From Neoceratodus forsteri (lineage: Eukaryota; Chordata; Ceratodontiformes; Ceratodontidae): a DNA stretch of 64,000 nt. Positions 23,881 to 34,959 of this stretch are shown piece by piece. A program made the position numbers and the translations under genes. The stretch's first letter is position 1; every line of letters starts with the position of its first letter. Where the stretch lies: positions 697,949,501-698,013,500 of the forward strand of contig CM057454.1 of NCBI GenBank assembly GCA_016271365.2. Direction: 5' to 3'. Below the pieces are notes generated by a model. It did not search any database. It saw nothing but the letters and a program-made list of their open reading frames with translations, and had not been told where the DNA came from.

Positions 23881-25085
23881 AGTAGCAGAAGGATGCTTGC
23901 AAACAACATGTGACTGACATGCTGAAACAGCACGTTGAGCATCTCAGGACATCTCAAAATGCAGGACAGGAAAGTGCCCTGTGCACAATGACACCTGCCT
24001 GAGAAATTCTGGAAATGTAAGGCCATTTCAGTTTCTCCACTACCCTTGAAGTTGTTCTTCTTGAGGTTCCAGCATCTGCGTCTTCCCTCCCCATCTAGTT
24101 GCTCCCTTCCTGATGCCATCTGTAAATAAATCAGTAAAATATTTCAAATGACTTGCTGGTTTAGACAGATGGTGTAGTCACAGTGGTGCCCACTCCTCTG
24201 ATTTCGCTGATATCAGTCACACTGGCCCACTCACCTGAATTGCAGTAAGCCACAGCTCACATTTAGCCCACAATGGAGGACACTGGCTTGGGGGTGGGGA
24301 GCAGTCCAACGGTGCTGTAATGTTCCCCCACACCATGATGTACTGCCCATAGCAGGAAAATCTAATGTAGACTGTGCAACCTTGCAAAATCTTGAGTGTG
24401 GGCCCTGTGTTTGAGTAGTTGGGAGCAGCTGTGGACTACACAGTGCTAATCATACTGTATGTGCCTACACCACTCAGTATGCCATGCTTGTGGCTTATGA
24501 TCAGTGAAGTGGGCCATGTGAGCAGCCCCTGAGAATTATGGGCACTGGGAGGGGGGCTCAAAGGGAAGCACCAAGCCATCCGTGATGTCATACTTGCAAG
24601 CTCTAAGTAGGGTAGATATGGATGGCACGGGGGCGTATTCTGGGTGAGGGGGTTGAGAAGGGGGACTGCACACATGGGAGGGGGGAACTGGACCTCGGTC
24701 TAATAGGGTTTCCTGGCAGTAAGGCCTCAGAGACTTTCCTTATGCAGAGGCTGAATATGATGTCATCTGAAGGCACACTTCCATAAATTCAACCATTGCA
24801 CAGTTCAAATGGGATAATCAACATGCAGTCTAATATTGCAGGTGTCACTGCCCTAATAGAAACATGATCCATGGAATGAATGGGCTGCAATACCTTCAGG
24901 AGCCAGCAATGAATCCTGTGGGAGTGGGATGAGAGGTAGAGGTTTTCTACCTGAGAATATAATACTCTGCTCTACCTGTGACTCTAACTTAAGACAGTAA
25001 GACAACTGCAGAGATATGGAGGGAGAGAGGAGGACCCCAACAGGCCTGTAAAATTCTCCATCCAGGTGATGGCATCGGGGGCCAG
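23881..25085. other. No gene or repeat recognised
   Basis: About 1.2 kb unassigned. Short minus-strand frames at 23859-24119 and 24436-24675 show no known domain. Confidence 0.45.
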
Positions 25086-25089
25086 TTAA

Positions 25090-27310
25090 AGCCTTCCCTA
25101 CACTTTTCTCACCCCTATGAGAAGGGCAGGCTTTGGTAGGATGAGAGACATATTAGAGGGGCATCTTGCCAGGATCCACCCAAACATGTATGCTGACCAA
25201 AAATGGTCTATTATCAAGCTGGATCTGGCGGAGGCCACTAACACGTGTGCAAAGAACCAGAGTAAGAAGTCCAGGACCAAAAGGCCGAGCTGGCTATGCA
25301 GGTAGTAGAGAAAGTGAGGGAGAAGAGGGCTGCCTTTAGCAGGTATAAAAGATCCATGCAAGAGGTGGATAGGGAGGAGTACTTGAGGAAATTTAGATAG
25401 GTGAGTAGAGTAGTCAGGGTGGCTAAAGCTTCAGGTACATGAGGGAAATAAAGAAGCTGTAAAGATGAGATTGTCAGGATAAAGAGAGATGGGGGTGAGC
25501 AGAAAAGGAGGGGTGGAGACCAGGCAGAGGCACCCAATGAGTACTTCTGTTTGGTCTTCACCAGGGAAAAGGATGGGCCCGTGCCTCAGGGGAGGAGTGA
25601 GGTGGGCACGGGAGGAGTGGGGGTAATGGATGGGAAAATCCCAGGGAACAGGGTTTTGGAGGACCTTAAGTCCCAGCGGGTGTAGAAGGTGCCAAGACCA
25701 GATGGTATTCATGTAAGAGTCCTGAGGGAGTTGGTGGAGGTCTTGGGGGGCCCACTGGTAGACTTGTTCAACATCTCTCTGGAGACAGGGTGCATGCCCC
25801 AGGACTGGAGGATGGCACATATGGTGCCTTTCCACAAGCATGGACCCAGGGATGAGACAGGTAACTACAGGCTGGTCAGCCTTACCTCCATTGTAGGGAA
25901 GCTAATGGAGACCATTCTTAAAGAGAGACTAGTGATCTTTCTGAAAGCGAATGGTCTCCAGGATGAAAGGCAGCATGAGTTTGTCTCAGGAAGATCTTGC
26001 TAGACCAACCTGATTCCCTTTTTCGAATGGGTGACAAGGGCACTCGATAAGGACCATGCAGTGGATGTCCAGTATATGGATTTCAGCAAGGCCTTCGACT
26101 CAGTGTCACATGGAAAGATAAACAGTAAAATGAGGCATCTGGGAGCCAGGGAGAAACTGGCTGGATGGGTTAGGAGCTGGCTGCAGGATAGGCAGTGGAG
26201 GGTAATTGAAGGGGAGAACTCTCAAAACCAAGAGCTGTAACCAGTGGGATCCCACAGGGCTCAGTACTAGGACCTTTGTTAACATCTTCTTTGATAACAT
26301 AGCAGACAGGATTAAGAATAAAATCAGCCTGTTCGCAGATGACACAAAGATCTGTGCGAGGATGGACAGTGTGGAAGGGAGGTAAGAACTCCAAAAGGAC
26401 CTGGCAAAGCTTGAGCACTGGTCAGACATATGGCAGCTGGGGTTCAACATTAAGATGTGCAAGGTCAGGCACTTGGAAGCCAGAAACCCTGGGATTAGCT
26501 ACTGGCTGGGAGGTGTGCAGATAGCCATTTCAGAGGAGGAGGAGAAGGAGCTGGGGGTACTAGTCACAGGGGACATGAAACAAACTGCTCAGTGCAGGAA
26601 GGCAGCAGCCAAAGATAATAAAATGCTGAGGTACATGTCAACAGGAATCACCTCAAGGAGAGAGGAAGTCATCCTGCCATTGTACAGGTCACTGGTGAGA
26701 CCACACTTGGAATACTGTGTGCAGTTCTGGTGCCCCTATTTAAAGAAGGATGTCAAACTACTGGAGGGGGTGCAGCATAGGGCGACAAATATTATCCTAG
26801 GCCTAGGGGGAAAACCTTATGAGGAATGACTGAGGGAACTCAACATGTATTCCTTAGAGGATAAAGGGGATAGAGGTGATATGGTTGAGACCTTCAAATA
26901 CTTAAAAGGCATAAATAGGGTTAGTACTGAGGGTATTTCAGACTAAAGGGGGGAAGAACACAAGAGGGCACAGTCTGAAATTGAAAGGGGGGGAAGATTC
27001 AAGAGGGAAATGAGGAGGCACTATTTCATGGAAAGGGTGGTACCAAGGTGGAATGAGCTGCCAGAGGAGGTGATATCACTGAAAACTTTGGGCAGTTTTA
27101 AGGGGGGAGGAACAGGATCAAAGGAAAGGTCAAAATTGAGGGAGGGGTGGGGAGGGGCAGTGGTGGCCTGGGTGGATAAATCAGGTGGACAGGAAATGGG
27201 TGGTGGGGCAGCTGTAGTAGATTAAGACTGGGAGCTGCACACTCAAGCAGACTTCATAGACCATTATGGCCTGTATCTGCTGCCATTTTCATATGTTCGT
27301 ATGGATGTGA
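25090..27310 (+). mobile_element. CR1 LINE, 5'-truncated, ORF2 remnant to 3' end
   Basis: It starts in the Lys/Arg-rich linker between endonuclease and RT. A YFCLVFT block lies near 25545 and the RT begins with RPDGIHVRVL (near 25697). Then come a MAHMVPFHKHG block, GNYRLVSLTSIVGK, a RQHEFVSGRSC block and YMDFSKAFDSV (near 26072). The catalytic FADDT is seen near 26334, in another frame. The C-terminal part has RREEVILPLYRSLVRPHLEYC (26655-26720) and a YFMERVVPRWNELP block (27024-27065). The 3' end carries 'cctgtatctgctgccat' and a short tail near 27290. Stops and frameshifts disable it. Confidence 0.85.
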
Positions 27311-27422
27311 GTAGAGAACAGTGTCACATTTCCACAGCCGTTCCCTAAGATAGCTTGCAGTTGTCAGATGTCCCTCATTTCTGAGACTAACCCTCTGTGG
27401 CAGGTCCTAAGGACTCTGTCAA

Positions 27423-27625
27423 GTTATATTTATTTATAAAAGGCGCTTTTCAAAATTATCAAAGCGCCTGTACAAAACTAAAACCAAACAGCAGTAAAAC
27501 TAAAATAATACTAAGATTAAAATTAAAATATGCAGCATTTCTTAATTAATAAACATCTAAAAATGCTAAACTGAATAAATAAGTTTTTAGGGCAGTCTGA
27601 CCTAAAGGCTGGTTAGTGCTGAGCC
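27423..27625 (-). mobile_element. LINE 3' end fragment, L2-like
   Basis: Read on the minus strand the end looks like an L2-type 3' terminus: a short CPKNLF-type peptide, an AT-rich 3' UTR, then a 'gcgctttgataattttgaaaagcgcc' segment and a taaa-type tail. The assignment is tentative. Confidence 0.4.
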
Positions 27626-27829
27626 TCGAGATAGTTGCCTGCTTCCACCCATCTGTTAAATTTTCTTCTCCCTGTTTGAGTAAAATTAGTTGTTTCTTCA
27701 AATGTTTGTTTTTTATATGGGGCTAGTTCTTCAACTCAGTTGGGCTCACGTATTTATAGACCTTATTTGTACAGTAGATGACACATCTACAGGTAAATAG
27801 ATTAAGGATTCTGACGAAGTTTGACAGAG

Positions 27830-28995
27830 GATGACTTATTTGTTTGAGTTTTGGTGACCGGGTGAGTCCACTGAGACAATACAGTCCCTTTTTCTGGGGC
27901 GACCCGGGTATGGATTACATACAGTAGCAGTGCAAATTAACAGAGTGGTAATACATTGGACATTAATAGTGCAAATTAACAGAGAGATAAAACATTCGAC
28001 ATTTAGAAGAAACAATAAGACAAAGCAATGATAAAATACTTTAGCAAGGTTCATCAGGTTAAGAGATACAGTAAGTAAAAACAGGGATTAGGCATTGGCA
28101 CATGATAATAGGTTCATCACAACATTAATTAGTGAAGTGCACATCAGGGGTACATTAGGTAGGGAGGGGGAGAAGGGGGGACCTATACAGGAGAAGCAAG
28201 AACAGGTTGAAGAGGGGGATAATGAGGCAGATAACTTAGATTGGAACAGAGTGAAAGAGGAGCAAGACAAGATTGTTGGAGAAAGAGAGTTCCAATCTGA
28301 GATAGAGCAGCAAATGAGAATGATCTCCTAGAAGTGGTCAAGCATAGTTTCAGTAGGACAAGAAGGGGGGTGAGGTGGAGCAAAGAGTGCACGGTGCATG
28401 CCAGAAGTGCATGAGTTCATCAAGGCAAGGAGGTGTAAAGTCATGGACGAGCTTGAATATGAGGCTCAAGGAGGAGTACTTTAAATTATCAATGTAAGTA
28501 AACCAGCCTAGTGAGGAGAGGACATCGCAGTGGTGCGAGCGGGCTTTTACCCCCAAAGCAAGCCTTCCAATCCTGTGCTATGCTTCAGAGAGGAGGGACA
28601 TAGAGGCAGAGTTGGTAGAGAGGAGCAGGGGAGCACAGTAGGTTAAGAGAGGTATAAGGTAGGAGGATGCAATTTTCTGGCAGGAGGCAGACATGAGAAG
28701 CAGATGAATATGGTAGAGGAGACCTAGTTTCTGATTAAGAGATTTGGCAATGATTGAGGCATGGGAGCTGAAGGAGAGCATGGGATCCAAAGTGAATCTC
28801 AGATATTTAAATGAGTGAACTACCTCCAAGGTCTCTTCTTCTAGGGTTGAGATGTGAAGGGGTGGGGGATGAAGATTAGGAATAGGACAATGTGAGAAGA
28901 GCATACACTTAGTTTTATTAGCATTAAGGACAAGATGATTGTGAAGGAACCAGCTTTCTAGGGAAGCAAAGTCAGACTTGGAGGTCTTGGGCATG
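27830..28995 (-). mobile_element. 5'-truncated LINE (L2/Rex-like), RT C-terminal region
   Basis: On the minus strand the frame begins near 28994 with a LESWFLHNHLVLNANKTK block, the post-catalytic region of RT. It goes on to FKYLRFTLDP and GLLYHIH, and to a SYLIPLLTYC block near 28650. It then continues in other frames to a SLGWF..I...KY block (28500) and ends in a 3' UTR. The last about 70 bases of the element (27845-27915) recur at 50740-50805, so that fragment belongs to the same family. Frameshifts near 28575 and 28350 break it. Confidence 0.7.
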
Positions 28996-29141
28996 ATATT
29001 CTTAAATAAAAGTTAGGTTAAGCAAAGATGGTATCTAAATTGTGTATTTTCCATCAGGTTGGGTAAATATTGATGGAATGAGCAATCTGATTAAATGATC
29101 ATGTGTCCTAGCTCAGATTAAATGGTCAAAGCCAGACATGG

Positions 29142-30142
29142 TGGGCTGGATTTTCAGACCCGCTAGAGCACCGCAAGTTGCAGCGATCTAGTGGCTTCAC
29201 CACATCCCAGTTGTGTCAGGGATCCTGCACCAAATTCAGGAAGAACAGGATCCCTGCACCAGAACCCCAGGATGTGCTGCATATGTGGGCATGCGGCAAA
29301 GAACATGACACACCTGTGGGTAATGCCACAGGGTTCTGATCACCCCCACTCATCACAACTACGGAGGAGCTGGGATGTTCAGGGTGGGGTCCACACACAC
29401 AGGGCAGGCAGACAGAGTCCGACGTCAGCAGGGGTGGCATGGATGCCTTTGGGAAAGGGGTGGGTGAGCATCTGATGGCAGTAGCATCCATCGGGGGTGC
29501 CAATTTGTGCACAGGACTGTGGCGGACATGGAATGGCATTTGAGGGATATGGAAGCAGACAGTGCCATGGCCCCACATGGGCACAGCCCAGACAGCAGCC
29601 TCCAGGGCTGTACCCTTGTGGGGCCATGGCACCGTGAGTCTCCCATACAGCCCAAATGCCATTCCCTGTCCATCACAGTCCTGTGCATAAATTGGCACCC
29701 CTGATGGGTGCTACTGCTATCAGATGCTCACCCATCCCTTCCCCAAAGGCATCTATGTCACCCCCTGCCAATGCCACCTCCCTAAATGCCCATCAGGGCC
29801 CTTGACAAACAAGTCTCCATGGTGACTGCAGTGGCCCAAGGGGCTTAGACCACCTTTTCAGTGGTCTAACTCCAGAACCTTGCTGCAGCCATGGTGGGGC
29901 TTCTGGCATCCCAGAAAAGGGGATGTTGCAGCTCCGCTGCGGCACAAGCCCCCTTTGCGGTGTGGCACACCCTGCTTGTAGATGCAATGGAAGTGCAGTG
30001 CCAATTGGCACAGAGGGTTCAGATTCAGATGCAGACTGCATATCTGAATTGGGGATGCCGCAAAATATGATACAAGGTGCAAGTTGCATCACATCTGTTT
30101 GACGCAATCACCTTGCATTAGTTGTGGGCTTTGAAAATGCCC
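29142..30142. mobile_element. Fold-back element A (Harbinger-like ends)
   Basis: The ends are imperfect inverted repeats: GGGCTGGATTTTCAGA on the left and the complement of a GGGGCATTTTCAAAG block on the right. Inside, 29415-29590 and 29600-29775 are near-perfect inverted arms, running from the 'gcctttgggaaagggg' segment through the 'ggactgtgg' segment to a 'gccatggcccca' core. No target duplication is clear. All open frames here (for example 29216-29698 minus) are products of the inverted arms, not genes. Confidence 0.6.
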
Positions 30143-30727
30143 CAAGTGAGTCTCCAGGAGACTCACCTGAACCTTGAGGAAACATGATAAACTCTGGAAG
30201 TCTGCTTTCCGTCAGGTCTATTCATCCTTGATTCCCAACGATAAGAGAAGAAACAATGCAGTTTTGATTCCCTGCACAACCAAATTTACTGAAGAGAAGG
30301 TGATTAAGGTTCAGGAGAGAAGGAGAGGGGAGGGGAGGGGAGGCAGGTGCAAGCTGTTTGGTATGTGCAGGAGTCAGCAGCTCATATGCAGCTCTCCCAC
30401 TCAGCCACCTCATGCAGAAAGATGGACACTGCCACTGGCTTGCTGCAGTGAAGAATAGGAAAACTTTTCACTTTTTTTTAACTAACTGCCATCGTCTAGC
30501 ACCAGATGATTTTTCTTCCTCCTCCCTAACCTTTGATTATAAGGCTCTCACTGGTTACTACCTCCAATGGTAGCACTGAGTTCAATTGTCAAGAGAAGAA
30601 GCCAGTTCCTCTGCTGAAGATTCTGCTTACAACTACACTCGGGGTTTGAACAGCCCACGGTCAAGTTGTACTGTTTTCAGGAGTTTCTCATAACACCTAC
30701 AGCAGATAAAGGATTAACGATACTGTC
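30143..30727. other. No gene or repeat recognised
   Basis: Unassigned sequence between two fold-back elements. A (gagg)-type purine patch lies near 30318-30345. Confidence 0.45.
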
Positions 30728-31100
30728 AAGGGCCCAGATATTCAAAAGGATTGCACATGGAGCAACAGTGTTGCACCATGCACAATCCACTGATGCGCCC
30801 CAGCGCGATATTCAAAAAGGAAAAGTCGCACTGGAAATCCCGATCTGCAGATGCATCAGTAATATATGCAGGCACAGGTGGGGGGCATGCCCATGCATAA
30901 CCTGCACAGCCCGATATTCAGCCCAGGATGTGCAGAGTCATGCATGACCCCTACCTGCGCTGCACAAAGTTAAGCCCCCAAAAAAAGGAACAAATGATGG
31001 CCACCCACAGGTGAGCTGCCACATTGCAGGGCGCAACACGGCAGTTGCCACTTGTGGGTGGCCACCCGAGTTTCTGCCGCACATGTCGGCACCCCCCCAT

Positions 31101-31265
31101 GCCCCATCACGGGCACCGGTATAAACCACCCCCATCCAATATCCCTGGTGGTCCAGTGGACCCCTATGTGCCCGATCGCGGGCATCGGTATAAACCCCCC
31201 TCCGTCCAATATCCCTGGTGGTCCAGCGGACCACACTCTGCCAGTGCGGGCATCTTTAAAACATA
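31101..31265. repeat. Tandem 70-bp units, left arm of element B
   Basis: Two full units and a diverged third carry the 'ccaatatccctggtggtccag' segment at a spacing of 70 bp. Confidence 0.7.
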
Positions 31266-31664
31266 GAACAGTCCTATTACCCTGGTGGTCTAGTGTACCC
31301 CCTCCCCACCACCCACTGAGCCCCACCTCCCTGCTCTCCCGGTCAGCTGGCCAGCAGCACCCACCCGCCTGCCGCCCTGCCGCCCACCGACTGACAGCTC
31401 GGTGAAGCTGCCGCCCGATGGTTCACAGCATGAGCCAATGGGCGTGCAGCTCTCCTTAACACAGTCCAAATATGTGAATAAATTCATTCACATATCTGAC
31501 TATGAATACTGAGTATGGGCTGCTCGCCATTGGCTCATGCTGTGAACCAATGGGCGGCAGCCCTACTGCTGTCAGTCATGGGCGGCGGGCAGCAGGTGGG
31601 TGGGGTGCTGCCGCCGGCTGGCTGACGGGGAGCTGGGCAGTGGGGCTCAGTGGGTAGGGAGGGG

Positions 31665-31995
31665 GGCACTAGACCACCAGGGTAATAGGACTGTTCTATG
31701 TTTTAAAGATGCCCGTGATTGGCAGAGGCGGTCCGCTGGACCACCAGGGATATTGGATGGGGGTTTTATACCGGCGTCCGTGATCGGGCACATAGGGGTC
31801 CACTGACCACCAGGGATATTGGACGGGGTTTATACCAATGCCCGTGGATCGACACATAGGGGTCCACTGGACCACCAGGAATATTGGATGGGGGGGGTTT
31901 ATACCGATGCCCGCCATTGGGCACTTAGGGGTTCACTGGACCACCAGGGATATTAGAGGGGGTTTTTCTTTTAGACAAATGCCCGTGATCGGGCT
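31665..31995. repeat. Tandem 70-bp units, right arm of element B
   Basis: The complement of the same unit ('ggaccaccagggatattgga') recurs about five times. The two arms differ in unit number, so they have expanded or contracted independently. Confidence 0.7.
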
Positions 31996-32415
31996 GCAAG
32001 GGGCGTCGGTCCCCGATGGCTGCTGCCTGGCAGGGTGCCAGGCGCAAGTCATTGGGGCTCGGCGCACCTGCATCCTAATGGGGTGCAAATGGGGCCATAA
32101 TGACATGCAAATGGCCCCATGTGCACCTTGCATAAATTATGGCCCCATTTGCATGTCCTCTTTTGAATACCGCAGGTGCTGTGCAAGGCGAATGGCACTT
32201 GCGCTAGCGCATCTCCATGCTCCACTCTGGCCACTTGCGCTGTCGCAGTGCCACTGCACTATGCACAGTGGGGGTGGCCAGGGTGTGATATTCAAAGCTG
32301 CTGTGCCATAGCGCAGCTCCGTTAAATATCGCCCAGGCCACACCCCTGCGCAATAAAGTTGAGCTGCGCCCAGGCTTGCACCTCAGCCTTGCGCAGTTTG
32401 AATATCCAGGCCAAG

Positions 32416-32849
32416 ATATTCATCTGCTTTATTTTACTGCACTGAGACTGTTTAATTCCAGAAAGATTCCCTCCGCTATTAGAGAACAGAGGGTTAGTTC
32501 CAAGCACAAATAAAAGTAAGTCCAATAGAAGCCAGCAGATGCTACAATAATAATATGGGCACCAATAATCCTAATTTAGAAACCTCACTAACTGGGGGTT
32601 TTAAAGGTGGCAAAATTGTCAGGCAAAGAAAGAAAGGAAAGGTGAAGAGGGGAAAACAAAGAAGGGGAAAGTCTACAATGAGGCTTGTTTCTGCCCACAG
32701 TCCCCCATGTCCGTGAAACTCACAAGTCAATACATTACTTAGGAGCAAGGCATTTTATTCTTTTCTTTTTACGTAATTACAGCAGAAAGGAGGAGAGATT
32801 GGAAATATAAATTATAACCTTGCAGAACCAAGTCAATCTGGTACCAGGT
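32416..32849. other. No gene or repeat recognised
   Basis: Unassigned sequence with a purine-rich patch near 32620-32670. Confidence 0.45.
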
Positions 32850-33490
32850 TTAAAAGAAAAGTTACTGATACCACACCCTCAGATAAACAACCCAACGGCA
32901 TTTCTCTCCCAGACACAGAGCTTTATCAAGCGTTACAGTGAATTTACCAAAGAACGCTTAAATAGTAATGGTGCAGTGACATTATATTGACATGCCCTCC
33001 CCAATATAAAACACTCATTGTAAATAAACTAATACACAGATGCACTATTCTACTATAGATCCACCACAGCAATCCAAAACGTTAAAAAAACAATACTCCA
33101 TACCACATATATGCCATACAATATAGGATCCCGTGTATTATGAAATACTAACAAAAATATCCTAAATAATATGTCATGTTCTTAATCAGGACTTCAAATA
33201 ACTCTGTGTTGTCAGTGAAGAGACAGCCTGAATTAACAAAATATAATTATGTCAATGACACATCATCATCTCAGTTTCTTGGAGGTCCCAGTATCACAGG
33301 GATTTGTCATCTCATCATAGGATGTGACTCTTCACTAGAGATCCTATAGGGTGATCGTCTCTCATTCAGTGATCCAAACAATTGTGATTTAGAAGAAAAT
33401 CTTCACTGATTATGGTAGGAGATTTAGTGGGACAGATGACAACCGGAAAACCCCACCACTTTAACATAGTTACATGTACCCGACATCTGT
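32850..33490 (-). mobile_element. Possible Penelope-like element 3' region
   Basis: On the minus strand the segment near 32945-32885 reads TGATAAAGCTCTG..., then GAGAGAAATGCCGTTGGG. It resembles the conserved 'GAAGC...CGAAACGCGTTGGG' tail block that follows the GIY-YIG ORF of many vertebrate Penelope-like elements. No coding block was recognised, so this is a suggestion only. Confidence 0.25.
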
Positions 33491-34030
33491 AAGAGAGTTA
33501 AAGACAGTAAATCAGTAATCCAGAACAGAACAATCAGTTTAAATTTGTCTAGGTAAATCTAAATGAATATGATATATCCAGGACGAAAAAATCACTTGCA
33601 TGTCAGGCCACATCACTATAAACATTGGATACTGCAGATATTATTATATTAAAAATGAAAAACAGATGAACTACTGTAGCATATTTTATTTTCAATCTAA
33701 GTATTCATAGATTGTGATTACTAATACATATTTATGCTCACATTTGTATCGGCAGAAACGGAGACATGGACTGAACTCGTTCAGTTAGAACTAAGGGGAG
33801 GTAATACTGAGAGCCTAACCTTAAAATGTGAAGTGTTTTGGACATGTACTCTGGGAGCCTTAAATTTACCAGAGAGAGAGAGAGACAGAGGAATGGAGGG
33901 AACATATTTGCTGATGGCAAGGGTGGGTTGGAGGGGCTTTACAGACTGACTCTGAGGCAGTCACCGTAGGAGCTCGGTGCACAAGGAGCACTCAGAGTCA
34001 GTCTATAGAACCCCTTCAACCCTGCTCTTT
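33491..34030. other. No gene or repeat recognised
   Basis: AT-rich unassigned sequence with a short (GA)n run near 33871-33885. Confidence 0.45.
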
Positions 34031-34036
34031 AAAGGA

Positions 34037-34084
<48 letters not shown>

Positions 34085-34096
34085 AGGAAAGAAAGC
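34031..34096 (+). repeat. (GAAA)n microsatellite
   Basis: About 16 near-perfect GAAA units. Lys/Glu- or Phe/Leu/Ser-rich open frames across it are artefacts of the repeat. Confidence 0.95.
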
Positions 34097-34331
34097 TTTC
34101 ATGCAAAGCTTTCTGTTTTGGGACTGAATGGGGGTGGGGGAGTAAAGAGGGCATGGTGACACCACCGTGAATTTGCTGATGGCAGGGGCAGGCTCCCAGA
34201 TTAATAAACAACACAGTCTGGACTTATATTTGTTGACAGCAGGAGCGAATTGGCTTAGTGTGCCTTTCCTTAAACACTTTCCCCTTTAGTGTGCACTGTT
34301 CCATAACTTTTAGAGTTCTTTTTTTTCTCAG

Positions 34332-34419
34332 TTTTGAAAAACAAAATGTTGTTACCCTGAAAGACAATTACAAAACCGACTACGTAACTCGAAATACTCG
34401 GTCCAAACCGGAAGTGAAG
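34332..34419 (+). CDS. Candidate internal coding exon of an unrecognised host gene
   Basis: The 88-nt stretch is bounded by a strong acceptor (T-rich tract, then ctcag, 34314-34331) and a consensus donor (AAG|gtaagc at 34419/34420). With one leading base it reads 29 open codons: FEKQNVVTLKDNY, then KTDYVTRNTRSKPEVK. It ends in phase 0. It keeps six CpG dinucleotides in about 50 bases (34377-34411), whereas most of the transposon-derived sequence nearby is CpG-poor, which suggests selection. No transposon domain matches. The candidate exon at 62716 starts in phase 0, so the two could be spliced together. I do not recognise the protein and cannot name the gene. Single-exon chance matches to splice rules do occur, so confidence is moderate. 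Confidence 0.45.
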
Positions 34420-34955
34420 GTAAGCTCTGATTACGCCTTGTTTTCCACTGGGACTAGCAGGTTTTCCAGGCCACAGAAAAAATCTAAGTATAGCTTGCTG
34501 CGTTCGTCCGTCTTGCTGAGCCCTGTGTCTAGCTCCATTTAAAAGCTCAGCCTCATGATGAATTCTGTCACGTGTAAAGCGGTGCCCCCCCACCATGAAA
34601 TACAGCAAATGCATTTTATATTCTAATATGGTGTGCTTCAGAGTCTGAGTTCATTCTATGATTACATCATTTTTTTTAAATTAAAGGGTTGGGGGAGGAG
34701 AACTCTTGACTGGCATGGAAGCAGGCAAAGGGCTTTTTTCCCCCTGTGTGGTACACTATAACTGCCGGCACTGTGAAATAGTGCAGTGCTATGGTCAGTA
34801 TGGACAACATGGGCTGACTGTTCCACAGACACGGAGGCCACTGTGATGCAATCCAACATATTATTCATTCAGAAGGAATGCAGAGTCCTTTTTCTTAGTG
34901 ATCCTAAAAGGACTGGAGGGCTCCACCCACTGCAGCCCTAAGAAGGAGGGGGCAG
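34420..34955. other. Sequence after the candidate exon; nothing recognised
   Basis: Unassigned sequence with several CpGs just downstream of the exon (34430-34530), then ordinary AT-rich DNA. The CR1 becomes recognisable near 34960. Confidence 0.4.
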
Positions 34956-34959
34956 GGCA

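Larger units (their letters stand above)
30731..32412. mobile_element. Fold-back element B (Harbinger-like) with tandem repeats in its arms
   Basis: The termini are inverted: GGCCCAGATATTCAAA on the left and GGCCTGGATATTCAAA read inward from the right. AAG on both sides (30728-30730, 32413-32415) is a 3-bp target duplication, as made by PIF/Harbinger elements. The centre is a hairpin at about 31471-31494 (TATGTGAAT...ATTCACATA) flanked by long arms of about 400 bp. Each arm holds a roughly 70-bp tandem unit with 'ggtggtccagtggac' and 'cgggcatcggtataaa' (about two and a half units on the left, about five on the right). It is non-coding; the long open frames on both strands mirror each other. 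Confidence 0.75.

Noticed and set aside
25238..25841. Minus-strand open frames of 107 and 136 codons
   Set aside because: They are antisense to the CR1 ORF2 linker and RT start, with no domain.
29216..30107. Several overlapping open frames of 80-160 codons on both strands
   Set aside because: They come from the inverted arms of fold-back element A; the same His/Cys/Pro-rich peptides recur on both strands.
30938..32343. Open frames of 98-157 codons on both strands
   Set aside because: They follow the 70-bp tandem units and inverted arms of fold-back element B and mirror each other.
33977..34214. Lys/Glu-rich (+) and Phe/Leu/Ser-rich (-) open frames
   Set aside because: They are translations of the GAAA microsatellite.
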